Shown: positions 46,444-57,446 of the stretch, piece after piece | Position numbering within the stretch: the stretch's first letter is position 1 | Layout: the number at the start of each line of letters is the position of its first letter | Assembly: GCF_022965805.1 (NCBI RefSeq) | Contig: NC_133105.1 | Location: 25,430,978 to 25,494,977, forward strand | Length of the DNA: 64,000 nucleotides | Direction of reading: 5' to 3' | DNA from: Primulina eburnea | Taxonomy: Eukaryota > Streptophyta > Magnoliopsida > Lamiales > Gesneriaceae | Notes under the pieces: generated by a model | Told to the model about the DNA's origin: nothing | Seen by the model: the letters and a program-made list of their open reading frames with translations, nothing else | The model's database searches: none | Program-made: the position numbers and the translations under genes

Positions 46444-46687
46444 GATAGATCCTTTAGACTGAGATAGAATAGAATGAGCGGGGATAGATTTGAATTCTCT
46501 TCCTTGCTTTTCTTATGCTAGCATGATTTATTGCTTTCACTATTACATGTTATCTTGTTATCTGAGTTGATTACAGCATGTAATTGCAAAGACTGAATCA
46601 GCACCGATTATGGATCAGAGGTATATGATCAGAAGAAGACTGAGACAGATTGTATGGATTGTGTACTAATCCGTTTGATAATCAGAT

Positions 46688-47650
46688 ATGCCTCCTCGAC
46701 GAGTACCGCAACCAGTAGCAGGTCGAGCACCAGAACAGGGCAGTACTTCCAATGATCTGATGGATGTGACCACTACACCAATGGAGACTTTACTGAAAAG
46801 GTTTCAGTCGTTTCGACCCCCGACACTGAGGGGCACAAAAAATTCAATGGAGTGTGAAAGTTGGCTCGATGACATCGAGATGTTATTTGAATCTCTTGAC
46901 TACACCGACGAGAGACGAGTTAAACTTATTGGGCATCAACTGCAAGAAGTTGCAAAGAACTGTTGGCTTACCACGAAGAGAGCATTGGAGCATCGTGGCA
47001 CAGAGATCACTTGGAAAGTTTTTAAAGCAGAGTTCTATCAGCGATTCTTTCCCGTGTCCTACCGAAAAGATAAATGTGCTGAATTTGTCAATTTGAGACA
47101 GGGACAGCTGAACATTGAGGAATATGTGGCAAAGTTTTCGACATTGCTCCGATTTGCTTTTCATGTCACAGAGAATGACGAAGCCGTTGCGGATCAGTTT
47201 ATCAATGGCTTGAATCCGGAAATCTTTACCTTGGTGAATAACGGTACACCAAACAACTTTTCAGATGCCTTGAACCGTGCCAAGGGGGCAGAAGCTGGAT
47301 TGCTTAGGCAACGAAGCACTTCTTATGTCGCTCCGACTCCGAGACCGCCACAACCTTCAGTTCAACCCCCTCCCAGATTCGAGAGTGGTGGTAGTAGCAG
47401 CGGGAGGAAATACCAGTTGAAAGCAAATGGCAAACAGTTTAAGATATCGGGGAGCAGTTCGTCGAGCTCCTGTGGGTCCCTGACAGAGAGGTCCTGGCCA
47501 GAGTACAGAGTATACAGGTGTGTATTGCAGTTCTTGTGGAGGCAGACATGCCACCAAGCAGTGCCAAGGTGTGATGGGTCGTTGTAACATCTGCAGACAG
47601 CAGGGACATTTCGCCAGAGTATGTCCACAGAAAGGGGTACACAAGCTCAG
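46688..47650 (+). pseudogene. G3 gag (zinc-knuckle part out of frame)
   Basis: MPPRRVPQPVAGRAPEQ opens the frame. The gag domain is present (MECESWLDDIEMLFESL, FFPVSYRKDKCAEFVNL, LRQGQLNIEEYV). The frame of 46688 stops at 47587 and then continues in the same phase at 47621. The two zinc knuckles, CSSCGGRHATKQC and CNICRQQGHFARVC (about 47525-47625), are encoded in another phase between these, so two compensating indels flank them. As it stands the protein would lose the nucleic-acid-binding fingers. Confidence 0.88.
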
Positions 47651-50600
47651 AGTGTAGGAGCATCTGGTTCAGTAACTCAGCTTGAGAAGCAAGCTTCATC
47701 TGTTCATTCCTTGCAGCCAACCCCTACACAGACCCAGCCCAGAGGTAGAGGTAGCCAGACAGTGAGCCAACCTCCCAGACAGCAGGCTCGAGTATTTGCA
47801 TTGACAGAAGAGCAGGCCCAAGATTCACCAGACGATGTGATAGCAGATAACTGTTTTCTTTGCGGTTATTCTGCTTATGTATTGATAGATACGGGTGCAT
47901 CTCATACATTTATTTCTGAGTGATTTGCATTGATGCATGCTTTTCCTGTCGAGTCATTATCTGTTGTAGTGTCTATTTCTTCTCTGTTGGGAAGTGGTCT
48001 TATATCCGTGACTTCGGTTAGACATTGTATATTACAGTTTAAGGGTCATGAGATTGACTTAGATTGAATTGTACTGGGATTGGCTGATTTTGACTGTATT
48101 GTTCGGATCGATATGTTAACCAAGTACAGAGCCAATGTAGATTGTTTCCAGAAGATTGTCAGATTCAGACCAGAAATGGCTGATGAGTGGAAATTCTACG
48201 GTAAGGGTTACAGATCTCGGATTCCCTCCCTTAGTATCTGTTTTGACGATGACGCAATTGTTACAGAAAGGAGCAGAGGGGTTCCTTGTGTATTCAGTAG
48301 ACCTACTGAAAGCGAGCCCAACATTGGCAGATCTGCCAGTGGTATGCGAATTTGCGGATGTATTCCCATATGAGATTCCAGGATTACCTCCAGCCCGAGA
48401 GGTAGATTTCAGTATTGATCTCCTACCAGGTACTGTTCCTATATCTCGAGCTCCCTATAGAATGGCACCAATTGAATTGAAAGAATTGAAGGAATAGCTC
48501 GAAGAGTTATTGTCCAAGGGTTACATTAGACCGAGTGTGTCTCCTTGGGGCGCTCCAGTGCTATTTGTGCGAAAGAAAGACGGTTCGATGAGATTGTGTA
48601 TTGATTACCGGCAACTGAACAAGGCAAGGGTAAAGAACAAATATCCCTTGCCTCGTATCGACTATTTATTTGATCAGTTGCAGGGATCCTCTGTCTATTC
48701 AAAGATTGATCTGAGATCTGGATATCACCAGCTGAGAGTCTGAGATGTTGATATACCGAAGACAACATTCCGAACCAGATATAGACACTATGAATTTATC
48801 GTCATGCCTTTCGGTTTAACGAATGCTCCAGCGGTGTTTATGGATTGATGAACCGTGTCTTTCAGAAATATTTGGATGAGTTTGTTATTGTTTTTATTGA
48901 TGATATTCTGGTATATTCTAAGAGTATGATTGAGCATGATGAACATTTAAGAATTGTATTGCAAACCTTGAAAAATGAAAAATTATTTGTTAAACTGTCA
49001 AAGTGTGAGTTTTGGCTGAGACATGTTGTCTTTTTGGGGCATATCATATCTGGAGACGGTATTTTTGTTGATCCAAGTAAAGTTGAAGCTATGATCATTT
49101 GGCCTAGACCGACATCAGTGCCAGAGATACGCAGTTTCATGGGTTTAGCAGGGTACTATCGACGATTTATTAAAGATTTCTCCAGTATTGCGAAGCCGAT
49201 TACCCAATTAACACCGAAGAATGCGCCATTTGTGTGTTCTGAAGCCTGTGAGTCTAGCTTTTTGGAGTTGAAGAAACGACTGACCAGTGCTCCAGTGTTG
49301 ACGATACCTTCAGGTACTGGTGATTTCGTTGTATATTGTGATGCGTCTCACAGAGGGTTAGGATGTATTCTTATGCAGCGAGGACATGTGATTGCATATG
49401 CCTCGAGACAGTTGAAACCACACGAGACTCGTTACCCAATTCATGATCTTGAATTGTAAGCTATTGTTTTTGCACTGAAGATATGGCGACACTATCTCTA
49501 TGGCGAGAAGTTTGAAATCTACTCTGATCACAAAAGCCTGAAGTACCTGTTTTCACAGTCAGAGTTGAACATGAGACAGCGTAGGTGGCTCGATTTATTA
49601 AAGGACTTTGATTGCGAGATAAGTATTATCTAGGAAAGTCAAATGCAGCAGCAGATGCCTTGAGTCGAAAGGTATGTTCTTTATCATTATCGACGATAGG
49701 TGTTTCGAATTTGATTGAAGATTGTTGTTTGTCTGGATTAGTATTTGATACAGATAGTAGACCGTTGCGACTTTCTACGATTCAAATGGAACCATATTTG
49801 ATTGTTCGCATTAAAGAAGCACAGAAAAATGATACAAGTGTTCAGAAGTAGATTGAGATAGTCAGATCAGGACATCATTCAGAGTACCAGGTACATGATC
49901 ATGTTTTATGAATAACCGTCTTGTAGTGCCAGATGTTTCAGATTTGAAACAACAGATTTTATTATAAGCGCACTATGGTCGATTCAGTATTCATCCTGGT
50001 GGCGGAAATATGTACAAGGATCTCAAGACACAGTTTTGGTGGAAAAAGATGAAATCAGACATTGCAGAGTTTGTATCTAAATGTTTGAACTGCCAACAGG
50101 TGAAGGCTGAGAGAAAGAAACCCGGAGATTTACTTCAGAGTTTATCTATTCCTGAATGGAAATGGGATCACATTTCCATGGATTTTGTTACGAAGTTACC
50201 ACGATCATCCAGGGGCTGTGATGCGATTTGGGTTGTGATTGACAGATTGACCAAATCAGCATGCTTTATTCCGTACAGAATGACGTATCGACATGATTAG
50301 ATGGTAGAGATATATGTCAGAGAGATAGTTAGATTACATGTGTGCCAAAGTCTATCGTAACAGATCGTGATCCACGATTCCCTTCACACTTTTGGCATAG
50401 TCTGCAGCAGGCTTTAGGTACGATATTGCACCTGAGTATTGCATACCATCCCCAGACAGACGGACAGTCAGAACGGACTATCCAGACCTTAGAGGATATG
50501 CTAAGAGCTGTAGTGCTAGATTTTGGCACTAGTTTGCAAGATTCACTACCTCTTTGTGAATTCTTGTACAACAACAGCTATCAAACGAGCATCGAGATGG

Positions 50601-51217
50601 TATCGTTTGAAGCTTTATACGGAAAGAAGTGCAGATCTCCACTGTATTGGGATAACATCTTAGAGGTACCAGAACTGGGGCCTGATATGATTCGTGAAAT
50701 GACAGAGAAAGTGAAGATCATCCAGAAAAGAATGAAGACAGCACAAGATAGACAAGCGAAATATGCGAACATCAGACATAGACCGTTAATGTTTGAACAG
50801 GGAGACAGAGTATTTTTGAAGATTTCTCCATTCAAAGGCGTTGTCAGATTTGGCAAACGTTGGAAGTTGTCTCCTAGATACATCGGTCCATAAGAGATTC
50901 TTGAGAAGGTTGGCGATCGTGCCTATCGACTCGCCATTCCTCCTTCTCTATCTGGGATACATGATGTCTTCCATGTATCGATATTGCGTAGATATATGCC
51001 AGATACTTCTCATATTCTTCAGCCTGACGAGGCAGAACTCGATGAAACTTTGAGTTATTTTGAGAAGCCGATTCGGATTCTGGATCGGAAAGAGAAACAG
51101 CTCAGAACGAAGACTATTCCGCTAGTGAAAGTTCAGTGGAGTCGTCATGGCACTGAAGAAGCGACGTGGGAGAAAGAATCAGAGATGAGACAGATATATC
51201 CAGAGTTATTTCCATGA
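47651..51217 (+). pseudogene. G3 pol: protease, reverse transcriptase, RNase H, integrase, chromodomain-like end
   Basis: Protease has LIDTGASHTFISE (about 47880-47920) contiguous with gag, without an intron, followed by TGA at 47921. Reverse transcriptase is spread over three frames and stops ([15 protein letters not shown] near 48540, [10 protein letters not shown] near 48895). RNase H ([12 protein letters not shown], then HKSLKYLF near 49540) has stops at 49457 and near 49620. The integrase zinc finger ends [11 protein letters not shown] near 50090; the core has MDFVTKLP, TDRDPRFPSHF and DGQSERTIQ with all three acidic residues. The end 50984-51217 (VKVQWSRHGTEEATWEKE) is chromodomain-like. 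Many of the breaks are TGA or TAG codons. Confidence 0.93.
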
Positions 51218-51304
51218 CGTAAGTATTTATTCAGCTTTTGATTATATTGCTTCTTTTACTTGCATTGACTGATTGCTTGCGAATTCGAGGACGAACTCGT
51301 ATCT

Positions 51305-51318
51305 AAGAGGGAGAGAAA
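51305..51318 (+). other. Polypurine tract of G3
   Basis: AAGAGGGAGAGAAA directly abuts the 3' LTR at 51319, after the phrase gaggacgaactcgtatct. Confidence 0.88.
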
Positions 51319-53078
51319 TGTAACGCCCAAGATTTTAGTTTAATACTTTTCAGTTTACTCATATTATGAATAAGGGAATGAAAGAACAGACATGGAGAGG
51401 CGACGTTGCAATTTGAGTTTGGTGTACAGTAGAGACACCGCACCTGCACCAGAAAAGCTACCGCACAAGCGGTGTTGGAACTGTGAGGGCAGCGCACCTG
51501 CGGTCCAAAAGCCAGTGCACCCGCGGTCGTGTCTTCAGAATTTTTGGATGTGATACAGTACGCTCAGCGCACCCGTGGTGCAGAGCGAGCGCACCCGAGG
51601 TGTGACGTGCAGAATAAAGAATGAACCATGTGTCATTGCCATTCATACTTAATGTGTAATTCTTCATTGTTTCAGATATTTTAGCAGGGAGACCACCGAG
51701 AGAATCCATGAAAAGTTCCTCAAGTTTCTTCATAGCTTAGACTGTTGGTTTTGAACGATCCGATCAACCGATTTTCAATCCGAGCATAGATTATTGATCC
51801 TCGCATTACTAGATACCAAAGGATGTAAGTTTTGATATGTTCTTGTTTGTTTTTGCAATATGATGTTGGGAGAAATCAGATTTGATTGTTATTATGTGTT
51901 CTTAAAATTATTATGAACTTATATTCATAACCGGATCGAAGAACGGATATGATATGCGAAGTTATTCATTTTCCAGCATGTCTTGAGTTGTGAATATGAA
52001 GATTTCAGCATTTGTTGATTAGGATGATATAGAGTGGCAATATTATTAGGTGTTTATGATAAGGATTATGGGTTATTTTATTGATTACTGATGTTTGAGT
52101 TGATCGGGATCGCGGATTACGCCGTTATGCCGTTGAAATGTACCGAGATTGAATATTGATCCGTATGTGTATTGATTTGAGTTAGAGATTGATAGAATGC
52201 ATCTTGAATATGTCATTTCAGATTTGTCTTGACAAGCTTCGACATCGAGACCTCGACATCGGCAAAGACTGAACAACGAAAGGTATAATTCAATGTTGAT
52301 TCGGGAAGAATAACTCGAATCAGATTCGATTTGAGTTTCCCAAAACCACATACTTATTATGTTTGTACTCTATATTGATTTATATACTTGTACTGAGATA
52401 GGAGAGTCATTGGCAGATATGCCAATTTTCTAGACGTTTGGTGGTATCGAGACATAGGAGAATATCGACTCCGATTGTAGATATTCGATACAGACAGGGC
52501 CAAATTCTAGGAATAAGACATACTGCCACCCCGATTGGGAGAGTAGGTGTGAGACTTGTTACGTCTTATTCACATCGGGATCCCTAGACTTAGATATAAG
52601 TCGAGTCAAAGAATAAGAGTCAAAGATGTTTTATCTGTCTTCACTAATGTGTCATGATTACTGATTCATGTATTATGATTTTGTATTTAATTGCATGATA
52701 TGCATGTATACATGTTTTATACTGAGATTTGTTCTTACCGGAGTATCCGCTGTTGTTGTGTCTGTATGTGTGCATGACGGTGGGACAGGATCAGGGTCGA
52801 GACAAAGATGAGAGATTGGATAGCGTGGTGATTACGGGCGTAGAAGATGGACTAGTAGTTTTTACATTTGATATGTAATGTGTTTCAAATATTAGTTTGT
52901 TTAAGTATGTAATGAAACAAGACATGTACCTACTTTGTTGAAAATAAAATGGAGGTATCATTTGTGTATGATTTATATACAATTGTTTTTGATATTAAAA
53001 GCAAAATTTTGACCCACATTTTCTAGCAAAGATCCAATTAATCCCAAAGACAATTGAGTTAGAGCCCGGGTCCCCACA
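51319..53078 (+). repeat. G3 3' LTR
   Basis: TGTAACGCCC to TCCCCACA, 1,760 bp, uninterrupted; it serves as the template showing where G4 cut the 5' LTR (between gcagatatgcca and ttctagacg). It contains the CGCACCCGCGGT repeat at 51436-51605. Confidence 0.95.
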
Positions 53079-53083
53079 GATTG

Positions 53084-53379
53084 CCACTTCATTATTTCTT
53101 GGGCTTTGTTTGCTTCATTTATTGTAATGTGGCGTCTTAACTGCTTTAGCCGAAATGCCTTGTTCTAAGCTGTATTGATTGAAGTGTGGTGTTTCATATT
53201 CAGTTGCAGTCTTCTATATCTCTTTTTTGGTTGACGTGTTCCTGTTACTGGTGAGGAGAATAACTGAATTGCGTTTCAGTTGCGTAGATTAGTTTAGTAG
53301 ATTCAGTTTACTCGATCAGTTGGTTCTTATTTTCAGTTGGTTCATATTTTGTCAAACGTCGGAATTTAGTTTCCAACCA
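53084..53379 (-). repeat. C2 left LTR (3' LTR in element orientation), part 2
   Basis: It continues the Copia LTR after the second gattg. On the element strand the LTR starts TGGTTGGAAAC at 53379, right after a purine tract. The net LTR length is about 917 bp. Confidence 0.85.
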
Positions 53380-53391
53380 TTTCCCCTTTAT
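53380..53391 (-). other. Polypurine tract of C2
   Basis: The plus strand tttccccttta is TAAAGGGGAAA on the element strand, immediately upstream of the LTR start at 53379. Confidence 0.8.
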
Positions 53392-53502
53392 GTTGTTTGA
53401 CAAAACTAAGTAAATAATAACTGAACATCTGAGCTCATTGTAGATAAAGTAAGAGATTGATCAACTGAATAATGGACTACACGAATCTGTAGAGATTTTT
53501 CA

Positions 53503-56244
53503 TCAACGAGAAGATTTCTTTTGTTGTTCTAGAATCTCTTTGATCTCTTCCCCCTTTTTGTCAAACAAATCCATCTTCCATGAGAATTTCCGAACATCTG
53601 TTGATAAAACATTGACAGTAGTGGATATGCTAGAGACAGCAGAGAGCATTGTGGTTTGCAACGAGTCTATTTTTCTTGTTACATGCGTCTCCAGATTTTC
53701 AACTCGTTTGCTGATAACGTCTTGAGTGATGGAGAGACTCTCAGCCAAACCTTTGTTCTTCTGAATTGCTTCCATTGATTGAAAAAGAGAGTTTAAGGCT
53801 TCTTGAATTGCTTTCAGTTTCTCTGAGTTGAATGCCTCAGAATGTTCTAGCTTCAGAGAATGATCTAATTGAGTATGCTGAATCCTGTACATATCATTAA
53901 TCACTCTATGTATATCATGCTGAATTTCCTGAATTTCTGCAAGAACAAAATCAAGATCTTTGGCAGAATTAAGATTTGGCTGATCCGACGCTCCAACTTC
54001 CTGTGAGATTTGATCAAAAACCACCATGTTTCTTTCAGATATCATTGTTTCAGCAATATTCGGTTGTGGAACATCTGTTTCAGTTACTGCCACTTGGACC
54101 AGATGAGGTGAAGACTGATGTTGTTCAGCATTTGAGCTTTCCTGCTGAATGTGAGAGTTTGCAGGATCTTCAGTTAGTGAGTCATGAACTGATGCTTCTG
54201 CTTGATAGTCATCTGATATTCGAGCTGACTCTTCATTTGGAGGATTGTCAGAAGTAGGCAACAGAGCCTCCAGATTCTCAGCAATTTGGTGATCTGGTGA
54301 TTGAGCAGACATCATTCTTAGATCATTTGGTTCAGAAATGACGGCCTTAACTGGCTCTTCAGTTAAGATGGTATTCTCTTCAGCTGCTTGATCAGCGGAG
54401 TGATCAACTGATAGAGGTTCAATAATAACAGATTCTGTCACCACTGCTTGAATAATTTCATCAATGTTGGAAAAATTCAACTCGGCTTCAGAGTACAGCT
54501 GATATTCCAGATGATTGTGGCACATCCTGAACTGTTTCTTCAGTTGTAACAATAGTTTGTTCTGAGGGTGGCTCTTTCTGCTGAGAGAAGGGTTCTTATT
54601 CTTCTTCTTCTTCTTCTTCATAGGCTTACTCAGGAAGAACTAACTCCTGATCCATTTCCCACACTTTTATCTGAGCTTGCAATCTAGTAAGATCTATATC
54701 TAGCTGAGTGATCACAGCTCGATCATTATAAGCAGTTGGATTGGTGAGAATGTAGTTTGCCTTCAATTTCTCAAGCAGTTGAGATAGCTTCTTAGCTCGA
54801 ATTTGGTCAAAAAAAATAGGTTTTCCTCTCCAAAGCCTGAACAATTGTGGCAGCTTTGACCATCTTGAAGACAATTGCTTCCAGTTTGATAATCTTGTTC
54901 AGCTGTGATTTCTTTTTCAGCTGCTTAGCAAAAATCTGAGTTCTGTAAGCGATCCAGGCATCATAGGATTGAAGTTTTGATGCTGCAAAATTATTAACAT
55001 GTTCCCAAACAAGGTCAATATGAGTTTGAATGGGATTGGATGGCCTGGGCTCTTCAATCAATTTGCCCTTGCCTTTTATCAGTACTGAGGATGTGTGGAA
55101 TTTCCAATCCAGTACGAGTAGTATCCACCAGTTCTTTAATCTTTATACCTTTGGGTCTGGCAGGTGCTAGAACAGCAGGACGATTGATATGGATTAGAGG
55201 AGCTTTGATCCTAACTGTTTCCTTTGTTGCACCAGCTGAAATTTCTGGTGGGATGATCTTCAGTGGAACTGCTTCGATAGGCTGTTGGGCATCCAAAGAT
55301 TTCAGCCTTTCAGTAGGAATAGATTCTACTGTGGTTGTTAATTTTGTCCTTTGTGTTCTTGGTTTCTTGGCAACTTTTGGAGAGGGCGTCTTCTCGGAAT
55401 CGGATTCACTGATAATCAGTTTTCTTTTAACTGTCTTCAGTTGAGCCAATGTCTTGGCCTGTTTAACTGATTTCGGAGCAGCCTGCTTGCGTCCCAATCT
55501 CCTTCTTGATCTTCACGAACTGATCAGGAGAGATATCTAATTTAGTCTTGGGTGGCAGAACATTCTTCCCATTGAAAATTTTGAATTTAGATAATCGCTC
55601 CGAATCATCAGCCACCAACCCTTTGACTTTCATCAAATATCTCAGCGGCACTGCAAATCCTTTGGATTGCTTGGTGGAGGAAAACATATTCTTCAAGATA
55701 CTGAAAAAAGTTGCTTCCAGTTGAATTTTCTTCCAGCCATAATAACCGTAATAGCTTGAAACTTTTCCAAAGTCGGGGCAGCATACGATTCTGCCTTAGC
55801 CAATAGCCCTTGTGCTACGATATCAGCCATCAACTGAACCTCATGCTTCAATTCCTTCTTATGATCGGAAACTTTGATTTTCCGTCCATCAGCAGAGAGT
55901 GCAGTTTGCATTTCTTCAATATCTGATGCTTTAACATCAGCAAGGTGTACCAGTCCATCAGAAGGTAATGAAAAAATTTCTCTGAAAGAATCTTCAGAAA
56001 TGGTCACCAACTGACCATTTATAGTGGAAATGATGCTTTCATCAGAGTTGATATATCCATTTGAGTAGAGGTCCTGGAGTTCTTTTGGGTAAATCTCCTG
56101 GGAGTATTGCCCCAAGAATATCCTCAGCCCAGCTGATTCAAGCTTCAGAAATACATTTTCCACATCGACTTCTTCGACTGATAAAGCTGATTCAAAGTTG
56201 ATAGCCATAGCGTTCAATATATGAGCAGGGATCGGATTTGCCAT
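53503..56244 (-). pseudogene. C2 3' ORF (env-position ORF), sense strand of the element, broken
   Basis: The best start is ATG at 56244 (MANPIPAHILNAM). Frames joined by shifts near 55705, 55495, 55062, 54815 and 54500 give about 900 residues. The N-terminal region has a globular look with GLRIFLGQYSQEIYPKELQ, GQLVTISEDSFREIFSLP and a KKELKHEVQLMADIV segment. The middle is Lys/Pro-rich. An acidic Gln/Ser/Glu-rich stretch (about 54470-54000) follows, then a C-terminal coiled-coil-like segment (AIQEALNSLFQSMEAIQKNK to EEIKEILEQQKKSSR). No clear membrane helix or signal peptide is seen. The N-terminal part resembles, from memory, repetitive predicted proteins of gesneriads. Function is unknown; the position matches the SIRE env-like ORF. 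Confidence 0.7.
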
Positions 56245-56355
56245 TGCTGAGAGTAAGGAAACCTGAAATTTGGCGAAATTCAAGCTCTGAGCTTATGAGT
56301 TTGCTCTGAGAGATGATGTACGCGTAAGAAAGAAAACTGAATTGAAGCGGGGAAT

Positions 56356-56396
56356 TATTTATATGTATGTGACTGTTTAAATTCTGGACACGTGTC
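56356..56396 (-). promoter_or_regulatory. Putative internal promoter of the C2 3' ORF: G-box and TATA box
   Basis: On the minus strand the perfect palindrome GACACGTGTC (56387-56396, G-box core CACGTG) is followed 23 bases downstream by TATAAATA (56356-56363). The ORF ATG at 56244 is about 110 bases beyond, giving a leader of roughly 85 bases. This spacing is that of an ordinary plant RNA polymerase II promoter. A second ACGT site, GTCACGTCAC, is at 56514-56523 in the same divergent spacer. Confidence 0.6.
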
Positions 56397-56787
56397 AGTC
56401 CATCAAAATTTTGAATAAAAACGAGTGTACGTGTGATGTAAGCGTGCGTACAATTTAAACAGTTCAAATGCTTCTACATTTTTAAAATAAGATACATCAT
56501 TAGATAGCAGACAGTCACGTCACTTGATTTGGAATATAATATGGTTAATTAGTTAACTTATATGAGAAGATTAGTGAAATATTCGTTCTGAACGATCAGT
56601 TGTAAGACTGTGTCCTTTCAGTTGAGAGTTTACTAACATTTGTCTTCTCAGTTAACCTCTTAAAACCATTATTCCCCCTTAATACATGCATATGATAATT
56701 AAAGTGACGATATAAATAAATTTAAAGGTCAGAAAGATTATCGTTTGCTGAAACGTTGACGGCCCTTCAGCTTCCATGATTTTCGGC

Positions 56788-56796
56788 TATAAATAG
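56788..56796 (+). promoter_or_regulatory. TATA box of the first antisense ORF in C2
   Basis: TATAAATAG lies 62 bases before the ATG at 56850 on the plus strand, i.e. opposite to the element's own transcription. A start about 30 bases downstream would leave a leader of about 30 bases. Confidence 0.6.
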
Positions 56797-56849
56797 AAGT
56801 AACACGGTTAGTTTCAGTCATATTGGTGAAAATATTCAAGACAAAAAGA

Positions 56850-57248
56850 ATGGCAGATACGAGTAGCTCGAGTGCTTCGCCGTTTGCTTTGGAGACCAGG
56901 AAGGCTGTTATTGAAGATGAAGTCTTCTATAAGAGTCTTCACTACTGGGAAAAGTTATAGAAGCTTGAGTTCCTGTATAATACTGGAGAGGCTACCACTC
57001 CCGAACTGGTGGCAGAGTTGAAAAAGGTGCGGGAGCAATTGAACATAGCTGTGTGGGTGGACATCTTTAAGGATGGTCATATTTATTAGCTAATGCTTCG
57101 AAAGGAACTGAAAACCCTTAAACGCATAGCTGTTTCTCAGAGCTTTGTCAAGACATTTACCGCGCCTTTATCCTCTTGGTTGAAAATGTGGATAATTGTT
57201 GTAGAGGAAAAATATGATGATGTAATCCGTGCAAATGTTTATGGTTGA
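56850..57248 (+). pseudogene. Antisense ORF-a in C2, 133 codons with two internal TAG
   Basis: On the plus strand, ATG at 56850 (aaaagaatggc context) opens MADTSSSSASPFALETRKAV and the phase is kept to TGA at 57246-57248. It is interrupted only by TAG at 56961-56963 and 57087-57089, both in a context expected of a former CAG. The predicted product is small, charged and helical, with no membrane segment. I do not recognise the family. An AATAAA-like signal is near 57312. It is read against the direction of C2, between RNase H and the 3' ORF. Confidence 0.55.
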
Positions 57249-57399
57249 ATGAAGTATTTATATTAGCTTAACTTTGTTTTTCTCTTTCTGAAATTAGTTG
57301 ATAATGAACAACTAATAAATAAGAAGCCTGGGTAAATGAGAAAAACGCTTCGATTGACTTGAGACTCTTTAGTTTCTTCAACATTTAATGGCATCTGTC

Positions 57400-57407
57400 T
57401 ATAAATA
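57400..57407 (+). promoter_or_regulatory. TATA box of the second antisense ORF in C2
   Basis: TATAAATA 47 bases before the ATG at 57447, plus strand, with A-rich leader sequence between them. Confidence 0.55.
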
Positions 57408-57446
57408 AGACGATAGAGATAAAATGTGAGACAATAACAGTTCAAT

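Larger units (their letters stand above)
36548..53078 (+). mobile_element. Gypsy (Tekay-type) element G3, plus strand, interrupted by G4
   Basis: It has TGTAACGCCC...TCCCCACA termini and the five-base target duplication gattg at 36543-36547 and 53079-53083; the C2 LTR reads through (ccgttgattg/gccacttc). The 5' LTR (36548-46426) contains all of G4; without it the LTR is 1,764 bp, against 1,760 bp for the 3' LTR. About 20 differences are seen in the first 365 bp of the two LTRs. Coding is on the plus strand from 46688 to 51217. Confidence 0.96.

Noticed and set aside
54600..54625. CTT/GAA microsatellite taken as an independent repeat feature
   Set aside because: It encodes the Glu/Lys run within the C2 3' ORF and is only about eight units long.
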